NCBI GenBank assembly: GCA_947490345.1 | Contig: CANLGL010000030.1 | Location: 1 to 55,301, forward strand | Direction: 5' to 3' | Origin: Deltaproteobacteria bacterium | Lineage (GTDB): Bacteria > Myxococcota_A > UBA796 > SXON01 | DNA: 55,301 nucleotides | Shown: one piece after another, positions 1-9,541 of the stretch | Layout: every line of letters starts with the position of its first letter | Numbering within the stretch: position 1 is the first letter of the stretch | Notes under the pieces: model-generated | What the model saw: only the letters and a program-made list of their open reading frames with translations | Database searches by the model: none | What the model was told of the DNA's origin: nothing | Translations under genes and position numbers: made by a program

Positions 1-205
1 GCGCTTCGGGCTGCTCGGTCCGGATCAGCGCCGTCTGCATCGCCAGGCGCACCTGGAAGTTGCCACTCACCGCGTGCGAACGCAGCACCGCTTTGACATT
101 GTCGAGACCGATCGCCGGCATCCACCCGAACCAATGATACGTGGGATCGGTGGTGGTGGTGGAAAGGTGAACTTGAGATTCGGGAGAAGTCTGGCCGCAG
201 GACAT
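1..205 (-). CDS. Hypothetical protein, N-terminal 68 residues only
   Basis: The gene starts at an ATG at 205-203 and runs off the left edge of the window with no stop, so only the N-terminus is visible. A GGAGG sequence lies 7 nt upstream of the ATG and supports this start. The peptide begins MSCGQTSPES, has a four-Thr run, then reads DPTYHWFGWMPAIGLDN and continues through a basic and aliphatic stretch. I do not recognise the family. There is no obvious signal peptide or membrane segment. A sigma-54-like promoter lies about 47 nt upstream. It is the only coding reading of this stretch with both a ribosome site and sensible composition. Confidence 0.6.
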   Translation of the reverse strand, partial: MSCGQTSPESQVHLSTTTTDPTYHWFGWMPAIGLDNVKAVLRSHAVSGNFQVRLAMQTALIRTEQPEA

Positions 206-251
206 TGAGTGCCTCCAATGAGTGGCACTTCTGACAATATACGACGACGAC

Positions 252-267
252 GACGGCAAGAGTCATG
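252..267 (-). promoter_or_regulatory. Sigma-54-like -24/-12 promoter
   Basis: Read on the minus strand the sequence is TGGCATGACTCTTGCC. This matches the sigma-54 consensus TGGCACG-N4-TTGCW at all but two positions, with the correct spacing between the GG and GC dinucleotides. It is preceded by a T-rich stretch in an AT-rich pocket that is unusual for this GC-rich window. It lies about 47 nt before the ATG of the partial gene at the left edge. That it is functional is an inference. Confidence 0.5.
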
Positions 268-330
268 CCAAAACAAAAACAAAGTTTGATAGTTATGAGT
301 TTTTGCGTCTCTTGCGTTTTTCGAGCCGAC

Positions 331-580
331 GTGATGTCGCGAGCGATGTAGTACGGTGCGAAGAAAGACGACAATCGGGCGTTCGGCCCCGCCCCCGCTC
401 TTGACTTGGCAATATGCGACCGATCGGCGCCCAAAGCGTGACCGGAGCGCGGGCGCGACGCGGGGACTGTCGCGATATGGTCGGCCTTCTGAGTCGCGCC
501 CGGTCGGGGCGCTCGCAGCGCCCAGACCGACGGCCGCAGGCCGGAGCGCGCAGCGAGGCCGACGGCGCCTCCGGACCCGG
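331..580 (+). repeat. Dispersed intergenic repeat, copy 1
   Basis: About 250 bp of this 459-bp intergenic region is strongly similar to 37831-37962 plus 38271-38420. Shared blocks include GTACGGTGCG, GACAATCGGGCGTTCG, CGCCCCCGCTCTTGAC and GGCGCTCGCAGCGCCCAGAC. This copy is continuous, whereas the other is split by about 310 bp. The GGCGCTCGCAGCGCC core is palindromic. Reading frames through it, on both strands, look spurious. No gene is visible between 206 and 664. Confidence 0.8.
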
Positions 581-664
581 ACTTCCCGGCGCCGTCACGC
601 CCTCTCGCGGAACTTTCGAATGCCCGCCGTGGTCAGACGTACCACGCGAACCCCGGAGCACCCG

Positions 665-1912
<1,248 letters not shown>

Positions 1913-1919
1913 ACCCGCC

Positions 1920-2774
1920 TCACACCGCGACGTCGGGCATCGCCTCCACGCCACCCGCGCCCACCATCGGCGCCAGATCGAGCTTGCCGTCCGTCAGCGC
2001 GGGGCACCAGTAGTACCCACCCGTCGCCGGGCGCGAGAAGCGGAACAGGGCGTCGACCACACCGTCGTCTTGCCCTGCCATCCGCCGCATCATGCGCTCG
2101 AAGCGGTCCAGGTCGGCGCCGTACGCGACGAAGTACAGACCCTGCTCACGGGCGCCACCGTAGGGCATCGAGCGCCGCAGCATGAACGCCGGAGGACCGA
2201 AGGACTCCTGGGCGGTGCGCTTGACGGGGGCCGTGGCCGGCGCCGAGGCCAACGCGCTCTGATCGTGCACCCAGCGCTGCACCGCGACGAAGCTGCCGCC
2301 GGCGAGGGGGCCGTCGGCGATGATTGCCGCTGCCGCCCCGGCCACACCCTGCGGGTTCTCAGTCCCGTCCTCGTAGCCGCTGAGATCGCGCCCACCCCGG
2401 TAGGTGAACGTCGCGACATCCTCGACAATGGTGAGGCCGCCGGGCAGCGAGCGCATGAGCGCCAGGACCCGATCGAGCGCGGCGCCCGCTTCCGCAGCGC
2501 GCACATAGACCCAGACGTCGGCCTGGGTGGCGGGAACCGCCGCGCCCCCGGCGGACTCGGGCAGCGTCATCGCCGGAAAGCCCCGCAACCCGGGAACGTT
2601 CCCGCTCACCGCTTGCACGAAGTGCCAGCCGAAGCCGACGACGAGGGACTCGTCCATCGCAAGCGCCGCAAACACTCGCAAGAGCGGCTTGGCCTGCTGG
2701 GCAGCCGTCAACCGGAGAGTGAGGACCTGTCCGACCGCGAGCGGCGGCAGCAGGATCGCCGGCTGCGGCGTCAC
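1920..2774 (-). CDS. DyP-type peroxidase-like protein lacking the proximal heme histidine
   Basis: This 284-residue protein belongs to the DyP (dye-decolorizing) family in the YfeX-like branch. It has the GxxDG motif as GYEDGTENP (133-141, distal Asp136), the RRSMPYGG segment carrying the distal Arg (about 200-207), and the C-terminal TGGYYWCP. In YfeX-like enzymes a segment of about 50 residues between the WxH motif and the RxxxPYG motif carries the proximal heme-ligand His. Here that segment is only about 27 residues (171-198) and has no His. The GTG start overlaps the TGA of the upstream cystathionine gamma-lyase gene as GTGA, so the two are probably translationally coupled. It has no export signal. 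It may be a degenerate or non-heme member. Confidence 0.8.
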   Translation of the reverse strand: MTPQPAILLPPLAVGQVLTLRLTAAQQAKPLLRVFAALAMDESLVVGFGWHFVQAVSGNVPGLRGFPAMTLPESAGGAAVPATQADVWVYVRAAEAGAALDRVLALMRSLPGGLTIVEDVATFTYRGGRDLSGYEDGTENPQGVAGAAAAIIADGPLAGGSFVAVQRWVHDQSALASAPATAPVKRTAQESFGPPAFMLRRSMPYGGAREQGLYFVAYGADLDRFERMMRRMAGQDDGVVDALFRFSRPATGGYYWCPALTDGKLDLAPMVGAGGVEAMPDVAV

Positions 2775-3916
2775 CGGGTGGACTCGAAGGCGTGGGCGAG
2801 GTCGGCGACGAGGTCCTCGACGGTCTCGATGCCGACGCTCAGCCGGATGAGCCCGTCCTGGATCCCGGCGGCGCGGCGCTTCTCGGGTTCGATGCTGGCG
2901 TGGGTCATCAGGGCGGGAGTCTCGATGAGGCTCTCGACGCCGCCGAGGCTCTCGGCCAGCGTGAACAACGTGGTGGCGGCGACGAAGCGCCGGGCACGGT
3001 CCAGGTCGCCGCGCAGGTCGAAGCTGATCATCCCCCCGAAGCCCGACATCTGCTTGCGCGCGACCGGGTTGTCCATCGGGTGGTAGACGCGCTCTACGTC
3101 GGGGTGGGCGCGCAACCAGCCCAGGATGCGCTCGGCGTTCTGTTGGTGCCGGTCCATGCGTACGCCGAGGGTCTTGACCCCCCGGAGCGTCAGCCACACA
3201 TCTTGCGGCCCCGGCACCGCCCCGGCGGCATTCTGGAGGTACTTCATCTTGTCGTAGAGGCCGTCGTCCGAGAGGGCCGCGAACCCGCCGACCACGTCGC
3301 TGTGGCCGTTGATGTACTTGGTGGTGCTGTGGACGACGATATCCGCGCCCAATGCAAGCGGGCGCTGGAAGTACGGCGTGGCGAACGTGTTGTCGACGAC
3401 GAGCAAGGCGCCAACGGCTTTGCAGCGTACCGCGACCGCCGCGATGTCGGACACTTTCAAAAGCGGGTTGGTCGGCGTCTCCAACCACACCAGCCTGGTC
3501 CCGGCGGGAATCGCCGACTCGGGGGCAACGGTGGAGAAGTCCGCGTACTCAAAGCGCATTCCCCAGGGACGGAGCACCTTGTCGAAGAGCCGGTAGGTTC
3601 CGCCGTAGACGTCGTCTCCGCAGATGACGAGGTCGCCCGGCGCCACCAACGCCCGCAAGACGACGTCGGTGGCGGCGAGACCCGAGGCGAAGGAAAGCCC
3701 GTACTTCGCGCCTTCCAGCGCCGCGAGACAAGCCTGGAGCGCCGTGCGCGTGGGGTTGTCGGTGCGGCTGTACTCGTAGCCCTTGTGGCCGCCGACCCCG
3801 TCCTGCGCGTAGGTCGACACCTGGTAGATGGGCGTCATCACCGCGCCGGTGGTGGGATCCGGCGCCTGTCCAGCGTGAACTGCGAGGGTGTCGAAACCAT
3901 GATTGTCGTTTTTCAC
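2771..3916 (-). CDS. Cystathionine gamma-lyase / gamma-synthase family PLP enzyme
   Basis: The 381-residue protein is a full-length member of the Cys/Met metabolism PLP family. The PLP lysine is Lys200 in the signature VVHSTTKYINGHSDVVGG, and the YEYSRTDNPTR phosphate-binding and SFASGLAA motifs are intact. The next gene upstream in the operon is a cystathionine beta-synthase homologue. By context this one most likely cleaves cystathionine to cysteine in reverse transsulfuration, although sequence alone does not separate lyase from gamma-synthase. It starts at a GTG that overlaps the TGA of the CBS gene (GTGA), and its own stop overlaps the start of the DyP gene in the same way. Confidence 0.88.
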   Translation of the reverse strand: MKNDNHGFDTLAVHAGQAPDPTTGAVMTPIYQVSTYAQDGVGGHKGYEYSRTDNPTRTALQACLAALEGAKYGLSFASGLAATDVVLRALVAPGDLVICGDDVYGGTYRLFDKVLRPWGMRFEYADFSTVAPESAIPAGTRLVWLETPTNPLLKVSDIAAVAVRCKAVGALLVVDNTFATPYFQRPLALGADIVVHSTTKYINGHSDVVGGFAALSDDGLYDKMKYLQNAAGAVPGPQDVWLTLRGVKTLGVRMDRHQQNAERILGWLRAHPDVERVYHPMDNPVARKQMSGFGGMISFDLRGDLDRARRFVAATTLFTLAESLGGVESLIETPALMTHASIEPEKRRAAGIQDGLIRLSVGIETVEDLVADLAHAFESTR

Positions 3917-5319
3917 GAACGCTCCCGGGCGGCGGTGGTGACGGTGCTGATGTAGTCGATGAGATCGATGCGGGTGATGATGTCGATCGGGTGGCCTTTG
4001 TCGTCAATCAGGAAGGCGACCTTGGCGCGCTTGAACAGCTCCGTGAGCACGCCGACGTCGGTCTCGGCGTCGACGGTGCAGAAGTTGGCCTCGGCCAGCT
4101 CGCGCACGTCGCCGCTGCCACGTTTGCTGCCCGCGGTGTCGAGCGCGCGCTCCAACAGTCGCGACTCGTGCAGTACGCCCACGACCTTGCCTTCGTCGAC
4201 GACAGGCACCTGCGACACGCCGTGCAGCTTCATCATCCCGATCACCTCGACCACCTTCTGTTGGGGGTCGGCGGCGATGAGGTCACGTTGGGCGCCCTTG
4301 TTCTCGATGAGGTCGCGCACCTGCCCAAGGCTGCGTTCGGGCTCCAAGAAGCCGTTCTCCCGCATCCAGTTGTCGTTGTACACCCGCGAAAGGTAGCGGG
4401 CGCCCCCGTCGGGCAGAATCACCACCGCACGCGTGGTCTTGGTGGCGTTCTGGCGCATCCACTTGATCGCGCCGGCCACCGCCGCGCCGCTGGACGAGCC
4501 GGCGAAGATGCCCTCTTCCCGCGCCAGACGCCGCGTCGTGGTGAAGCTCTCTTTGTCGTTGACGCGGACCACGTCGTCGACGAAGGAGAAGTCCATCGTC
4601 GCCGGCAAGAAGTCCTCACCGATGCCCTCGACCTTGTAGGCGTAGGGCTTGGTGAGTTGGCCGGTGTGAAAATAGTCGTAGTACAACGAGCCCACCGGAT
4701 CGACGCCGACCACTTTGAGCTTCGGGTTCTTCTCCTTGAGGAAGCGGCCGGCGCCCGAGATCGTACCGCCCGTGCCCAACCCACACACCAACACATCGAG
4801 CTTGCCGGCGAACTGCTCCCACAGCTCGGGGCCGGTGCTTCGATAGTGCCCTTCCGCATTCTGGGGGTTGTTGTATTGGTCGAAGTACACCGCCCCCGGC
4901 GTCTCCTCAACCACCCGCTTCGCCACCGAAAAGCAGCTCTTCGGGTCGTCGGCCGGGACATCCGCCGGGGAGATGATCACCCTGGCACCGAACGCGCGGA
5001 GCACCGCTCGATTTTCGTCAGACGGCTTCTCCGGCATGACGAACACGGCCTTGTACCCGCGCACCGCGGCGATCATCGCGAGGCCCCCGCCGGTGTTGCC
5101 CGAGGTCGCCTCGACGATGGTGCCGCCCGGCTTCAGGCGACCGCTCCCCTCCATCTCGTCGACCATCCGCACCGCCATGCGGTCGCCCACGGAGCCACCC
5201 GGATTCAGCGCCTCGATCTTGGCATAGAGCGAGCCTGGCATCCCAGCGCTCACCCGATTGAGCAGCACCGACGGCGTTTGGCCGACCGCATCGAGCAGGT
5301 TGTCGTAGACGCGGGGCAT
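3913..5319 (-). CDS. Cystathionine beta-synthase homologue with two CBS domains, catalytic Lys replaced by Gly
   Basis: The 468-residue protein has a fold-type II PLP domain (1-330) and a C-terminal pair of CBS regulatory domains (about 345-460). Conserved parts include TSGNTGGG (72-79, substrate loop), GTGGTISG (182-189, PLP phosphate loop), EGIGEDF and GIFAGSSSGAA. The family's PLP Schiff-base lysine lies in the SVKDR motif. Here the motif reads NPGGSVGDRMA, with Gly45 encoded by GGC at 5187-5185. Converting a Lys codon to GGC needs at least two base changes, so a simple read error is unlikely. It leads a three-gene operon with cystathionine gamma-lyase and DyP. The open frame extends upstream, but the family starts at this ATG. 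Confidence 0.85.
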   Translation of the reverse strand: MPRVYDNLLDAVGQTPSVLLNRVSAGMPGSLYAKIEALNPGGSVGDRMAVRMVDEMEGSGRLKPGGTIVEATSGNTGGGLAMIAAVRGYKAVFVMPEKPSDENRAVLRAFGARVIISPADVPADDPKSCFSVAKRVVEETPGAVYFDQYNNPQNAEGHYRSTGPELWEQFAGKLDVLVCGLGTGGTISGAGRFLKEKNPKLKVVGVDPVGSLYYDYFHTGQLTKPYAYKVEGIGEDFLPATMDFSFVDDVVRVNDKESFTTTRRLAREEGIFAGSSSGAAVAGAIKWMRQNATKTTRAVVILPDGGARYLSRVYNDNWMRENGFLEPERSLGQVRDLIENKGAQRDLIAADPQQKVVEVIGMMKLHGVSQVPVVDEGKVVGVLHESRLLERALDTAGSKRGSGDVRELAEANFCTVDAETDVGVLTELFKRAKVAFLIDDKGHPIDIITRIDLIDYISTVTTAARERS

Positions 5320-5565
5320 GGCGTTCCAGGCGAGGGACGGCGGATATCCCGAGCCAAGGGCGCCAGCGACCCGCAGTGCGTCGAGGCGGGGTCGCAGGCG
5401 CGGCGATCCATCGGTGCGTCGGAGGGGGGCGGTAGCCACCCCGCGGCACCGCTCACGGGGCCGTTGGCCGCAGAGGCATCCCCATGAGCGCCGCCGCCCA
5501 TCTCGACCCAGGCGGAGGCGTCCTCCGTCGGCGCCCACTCACGCGGCGGTTCCGCCCAAGGCGCC

Positions 5566-5823
5566 TCACGGCGTGCGCGTGACGAGGCTGTCCACGGCGT
5601 GTACCGGCGCGTTGTCGCCCTTCATCAGGTGCGTGATCGCGCTGTAGACGAGCCGCTGGCTGGCGAGCATGCCCTTGCCAGCGAACTCTGGAGAGGTCAC
5701 GACGATCGTGTAGTGGCCGCCGCCGCCGGTGACGTCGGCGCGCGCGTCGGGGATGGCGCCCTCGACCGCGGCGCGGATCGCGTCGATGACCGAGCCCTGG
5801 AAATCGGTGGGGTGGGACGACAT
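5566..5823 (-). CDS. BolA family protein
   Basis: The 85-residue product has the BolA layout: an N-terminal helix (IDAIRAAVEGAIPDA), the GGHYTIVVTSPEFAG strand pair, the SQRLVYSAITHLM helix and a C-terminal HAVDSLVTRTP. BolA proteins usually act with monothiol glutaredoxins in iron-sulfur cluster handling, and some affect transcription. The ATG is preceded by GAGGAG at a spacing of 6 nt. It lies on the same strand as the CBS operon, with about 246 bp between them in which I see no gene. Confidence 0.85.
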   Translation of the reverse strand: MSSHPTDFQGSVIDAIRAAVEGAIPDARADVTGGGGHYTIVVTSPEFAGKGMLASQRLVYSAITHLMKGDNAPVHAVDSLVTRTP

Positions 5824-5857
5824 GGGGAGCTCCTCGAGGTGACGCCGGGACGCCGGC

Positions 5858-6172
5858 TCAACGCAGGGTCACATACACCCTTCCCCAGTTGCCGTCCTCC
5901 CGCGTACGCGCCACCAGCGCGCACTTCGCGAGGATCTGCAGCACCCGCGCCCGCTGCGCGCCCGTGCCCTTGCCGGTGACGATGACGACGTCGCGGAGGC
6001 CCGCGTCGAGGCAGGCCTCCAGCCACTCCGGGACGAGGCTGGGAATGTCACGCGGCGAGAACGTGTGCAGGTCGAGCTCGCCGGTGATCGGCATCACGAC
6101 GGGGTCGTCGTCGCTGGAAGAAATGACGCCTCCGATCTCGTGACCTCTAGCGTGCTGTCGGTGGGTGCGCAT
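5858..6172 (-). CDS. Smr/MutS2-type domain protein
   Basis: Residues about 27-104 form a small Smr domain with the LDLHTF motif, the EWLEACLDAGLRDVVIVTGKG segment and the final GRVYVTL strand. Smr domains bind or nick nucleic acids, but the single-domain bacterial versions are poorly characterised. The start is uncertain. An ATG at 6172 gives 104 residues but has no ribosome site and sits in a palindromic repeat. An ATG at 6094 gives the bare domain. A GGAGG at about 6128-6133 has no usual start codon at the right distance. The gene is divergent from the MopE-repeat lipoprotein. Confidence 0.7.
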   Translation of the reverse strand: MRTHRQHARGHEIGGVISSSDDDPVVMPITGELDLHTFSPRDIPSLVPEWLEACLDAGLRDVVIVTGKGTGAQRARVLQILAKCALVARTREDGNWGRVYVTLR

Positions 6173-6207
6173 GGGCGAGGGCGAAGCCCTCTCCCCCTAT
6201 GGTACGG
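6172..6207. repeat. GC-rich intergenic hairpin of the CCCCCTA family
   Basis: The sequence GGGCGAGGGC, GAA, GCCCTCTCCCCCTAT forms a hairpin between the divergent Smr and MopE-lipoprotein genes. It resembles hairpins at 20744, 25631, 40684 and 42448, which share the CCCCCTACC edge. Confidence 0.45.
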
Positions 6208-6214
6208 TGCCACG

Positions 6215-8683
6215 GTGAGCCTCGCGTTCCTCCTGCTGACCCTGACCGCCGGCTGCGCCGACGCTCCGGACGCCGTGGTGTGCGACGATGGCTCCGCGCC
6301 TGCCCAGTTCTTCCGCGATGCTGATGGGGACGGGTTTGGGCGTGAAGACCGTGCTCGTTACGCATGCGATCTCCCCGTGGGTTTCTCCGTCGAGATCGGG
6401 GACTGCAACGACGAGGACGCGGCGATCTTCCCGGGCGCACCCGAGGCGTGCGGCGGGATTGACGACGACTGCGACGGCACCGCGGACAACGGCGCGACGC
6501 TCGCCCTGTTGACCTGGTACGTGGATGCGGATGGCGACGGCCACGGCGTGCCCGACGGCTCGGTCGAGGCCTGCTCGGCGCCCCTCGGCTACGCCCCGTC
6601 GGCCGACGACTGCGATGACGCCGATGCCAGCGTGCATCCCGACGCCGACGAGCTCTGCGACGGCGCCGACCAGGATTGCGACGGCGAGGTCGACGAAGAC
6701 GGCGTCGACGGGCCGACCTACCACCCCGACCTCGACGGCGACGGCTACGGCGCCAGCGGCGTGAGCCACTCCGCTTGCGATGGCGGCTCCTGGGTCCTCG
6801 ACGGCACCGACTGCGACGACCTCGATCCGAGCGTCCACCCCGGGGCGGACGAGCTCTGCGACGCCGCCGACCGGAACTGCGACGGCGACGCGGAGGCAGG
6901 CGCCATTGACCTCGTCACCTGGTACGCCGACGAAGACGGCGACGGCTACGGGGGCTCCGACCTGAGCGAGGTGGGGTGTGTTGCCCCCACCGGCTACGTC
7001 GACAACGGCGACGACTGCAAAGACGACGCGACCGCTTTCTACCCAGGCGCCCCCGACTTCTGCGACAACCGCGACCACGACTGCGACGGCGAGGTCGCCG
7101 AGATCGACAGCGTCGACACGCTGGATTGGTACGCGGACGGCGACGGCGACGGGTACGGCGACGCCGGCGCCGGAAGCACCGCCTGCGAGCAGCCCGCCGG
7201 CGCGGTCAGCGACGACACCGACTGCGACGACGCCGACGCCGAGACCTACCCCACCGCGCCCGAGCACTGCGACGGACTCGACCACGACTGCGACGGCAGC
7301 ACGATGGAGACCGACAGCGTCGAGGCGGTGGCCTGGTACGCCGACGACGACCTGGACGGCTACGGCGACCCTGATGTGCTGGCGGGCATGGCCTGCCCCG
7401 GCGTGCCGCCGCCTGGCCTCGCTGCCGACGCCTGCGACTGCGACGACACAAACGCTGCCTACAATCCGGGCGGCCTGGACTGTGACAGCGTCAGCTGCCC
7501 CGCGGGCGGCGAGGTGTGGCGGGACGACAGCTGCGGCCTGCGCGAGGTCACCGCCGACATCAGCGGGAGCGTGGGCATCCCCGCGACCTTGGATGTCGAC
7601 GAGGACTCGACCGTCTGGTTCTGCGCGGGCACTCACTATGTGCAGGTTCGTTCCAACGCCGGGGCCCTGGCGCTCGTCGGTGTGGACGGCGCGGAGAGCG
7701 TCAGCCTCGACGCGGAAGGCGGCGCGGGGATCGTCTACGTCGGGTCGCTTTCGATCGAGGGGCTCACGCTGACCGGGGGGCTCTCGGGCTCGGCCGGCGG
7801 GGCGGCGATCTACGGGGTCGGGGACGTCGAGCTGGTGGACAGCGTCGTGACCGCCAACACCGGGACGTCAGCGTACTCGACCATCATCGACATCGATGGG
7901 GAGCTGAGCCTCGTCGGCACGAGCATCGAGGCCAACGAGGTTACCGCGACCTCCGGCGGCACCGTCAGTGCGACCATGTCGGTCGTCGTTGTGACCGGCG
8001 ACCTGACCCTGGAGGGCAGCAACATCTCCAACAACAGCCTGTCATGCGAGTCGTCGGGGTCGCTCGACACCAGCACCGAGCAGCTGGGCGGCACTGTGCG
8101 CGTGGGCGGAGCGCTAGCGATGGCCGACAGCACGATCAACAACAACCTCCTCTACGGCTACAGCGGCGGCGGCTACAGTGGCAACCAGGGCGCGGCCGGA
8201 GCGTGGGTCGACGGCGATGTCACGCTCAGCGGCTCCGAAGTCGCGGGCAACGCCAGCGAAGCGGTGCTGGACTGCGCGTGGTCGGACTGCGGACGGGGAG
8301 CGTACGGCGGGGGCCTCCGTGTCGGGGGCGACCTGTTGATGACCGATTCGACAGTGAGCGGAAACAGCGCCGTCTACCTGGGGTCCAACGCTTCCGGCGT
8401 GGATGTCACCGCGCTCTGGGGGGGGGGCATCTACCTGGACGGCGGCAGCCTCTGGTGCACCAGCACCGACGGCGGCGACCATGGCATCTATGGGAACAGC
8501 ACGGACGCCGGCGGGGGCGTCTACTGGGCCTCCCCGACCGCCACCGCGACGATCACCTCCGACGGTTGCGACTGGACCGGCGACGCCGACAACGACCCCG
8601 ACGACATCGGCGGCGCCGCAACTTGGTCCGGCGGCGACGAGTCCATGGTGGTCTGTGACGCCGCCGGAACGTGTGTGGAGTAG
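6215..8683 (+). CDS. Lipoprotein with MopE-type metal-binding repeats and a beta-helix-like C-terminus
   Basis: The 822-residue protein starts at GTG with a lipoprotein signal (SLAFLLLTLTAGC, lipobox Cys about 14). Residues about 20-420 hold five full repeats of the putative metal-binding (MopE) type, each DCxD...PGAxExCDG.D.DCDG followed by a WYxDxDGDGxG spacer, plus one degenerate repeat. Such repeats are thought to bind calcium or copper. Residues about 440-800 are rich in Ser, Asn and Gly with regular LxDSxxxxN patterns typical of right-handed parallel beta-helices. A run of ten G lies in frame at 8418-8427. The next gene begins 2 bp after its stop, so the two are probably co-transcribed. 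The function is unknown; it is likely a surface protein. Confidence 0.8.
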   Translation: MSLAFLLLTLTAGCADAPDAVVCDDGSAPAQFFRDADGDGFGREDRARYACDLPVGFSVEIGDCNDEDAAIFPGAPEACGGIDDDCDGTADNGATLALLTWYVDADGDGHGVPDGSVEACSAPLGYAPSADDCDDADASVHPDADELCDGADQDCDGEVDEDGVDGPTYHPDLDGDGYGASGVSHSACDGGSWVLDGTDCDDLDPSVHPGADELCDAADRNCDGDAEAGAIDLVTWYADEDGDGYGGSDLSEVGCVAPTGYVDNGDDCKDDATAFYPGAPDFCDNRDHDCDGEVAEIDSVDTLDWYADGDGDGYGDAGAGSTACEQPAGAVSDDTDCDDADAETYPTAPEHCDGLDHDCDGSTMETDSVEAVAWYADDDLDGYGDPDVLAGMACPGVPPPGLAADACDCDDTNAAYNPGGLDCDSVSCPAGGEVWRDDSCGLREVTADISGSVGIPATLDVDEDSTVWFCAGTHYVQVRSNAGALALVGVDGAESVSLDAEGGAGIVYVGSLSIEGLTLTGGLSGSAGGAAIYGVGDVELVDSVVTANTGTSAYSTIIDIDGELSLVGTSIEANEVTATSGGTVSATMSVVVVTGDLTLEGSNISNNSLSCESSGSLDTSTEQLGGTVRVGGALAMADSTINNNLLYGYSGGGYSGNQGAAGAWVDGDVTLSGSEVAGNASEAVLDCAWSDCGRGAYGGGLRVGGDLLMTDSTVSGNSAVYLGSNASGVDVTALWGGGIYLDGGSLWCTSTDGGDHGIYGNSTDAGGGVYWASPTATATITSDGCDWTGDADNDPDDIGGAATWSGGDESMVVCDAAGTCVE
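8418..8427 (+). repeat. Homopolymer G10 inside the beta-helix lipoprotein
   Basis: Ten consecutive G encode part of the ALWGGGIYLDG segment. Tracts of this length are prone to slippage, and a change of one base would truncate the last 90 or so residues. Confidence 0.85.
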
Positions 8684-8685
8684 GG

Positions 8686-9528
8686 GTGCTTTTCGTTGGG
8701 CTGGCCTCGCTCCCCCTCGCCGGCTGCGCCCCCCAATGCGCGCCCAACCCGGAGCCCAGCGCCTATTGGGCCGGGAACGCCCGGATGTTTGCCGAATCTC
8801 CCGATGGTCACGTGGTCGGCGTGCGATGCCACAACTGCTACGAGGACGGCGAGGAGAGCGGCGATGCAAACCTCGAATCGACCCTCGTTCGAGTGCATGA
8901 CGCACAGGGTACGGGAGCAGATATCCTCGAAGTCGACGTGATAAAGCAGGATTCATCGTGGTTTGTCGGTCACGAAGACGATGGCGCGGCGACCGGCGCG
9001 CGCTTTGCAGACCTCCTCACCGACCCGAGGATTCTCGACGGCGACCAGACCCTCTTCGTTGAGATCAAGGAAGATGATCCGGCCGAGCCCGGCCACGCCG
9101 AACTGCTCGATGCCATCGAGGCTTCAGGGATCGCGGCCAATGGCCGCGCTGTGGTGATCAGCGCGCTGAGCGAGCGCGCCGCCGCCCTGCGGGAGGTCGC
9201 GGGCCTGTTGCGCGATGAGCCGGAGCGTTTCCCGTACCTTCGCACCACGCTGATGTTCCTCAAAGGCGAGGTGGACGACCCCGCGGTCCTCGCGTCGAGC
9301 GCCAACGACGCGGTGGAGGCCGGCATCCACGGGTTGGACTTCTACTGGAATTCCGCGGGGACGTGCGACCAGATCGCGTTGACGCGGGAGCTTGGGTTGG
9401 GTGTCGGCGTGGGGGTCTTCGAAGATGACGATGACGGGTCCCTCTGCCGTACCTTCCGGGACGTGGTGGATGTGGTCACGACGGATTCCAGCCACTCCGG
9501 GTGCCACGACGCCATCGAGGCGCAGTGA
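8686..9528 (+). CDS. Lipoprotein with glycerophosphodiester phosphodiesterase-like domain
   Basis: The 280-residue protein starts at GTG, 5 nt after a GGAG, with a lipoprotein signal ending LPLAGC. The rest follows the GDPD/PLC TIM-barrel pattern: a first catalytic-type His in VRCHN, a NLESTL helix, then GADILEVDV (the ExD metal ligands) and FVGHED (second His), and later FVEIKE. GDPD proteins hydrolyse glycerophosphodiesters, but the usual HRG is HN here and the substrate is not predictable. A GTG at 8671 is a possible earlier start inside the previous gene. I rate the fold assignment as likely but remote. Confidence 0.65.
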   Translation: MLFVGLASLPLAGCAPQCAPNPEPSAYWAGNARMFAESPDGHVVGVRCHNCYEDGEESGDANLESTLVRVHDAQGTGADILEVDVIKQDSSWFVGHEDDGAATGARFADLLTDPRILDGDQTLFVEIKEDDPAEPGHAELLDAIEASGIAANGRAVVISALSERAAALREVAGLLRDEPERFPYLRTTLMFLKGEVDDPAVLASSANDAVEAGIHGLDFYWNSAGTCDQIALTRELGLGVGVGVFEDDDDGSLCRTFRDVVDVVTTDSSHSGCHDAIEAQ

Positions 9529-9541
9529 TTAGCAGGCCGCG

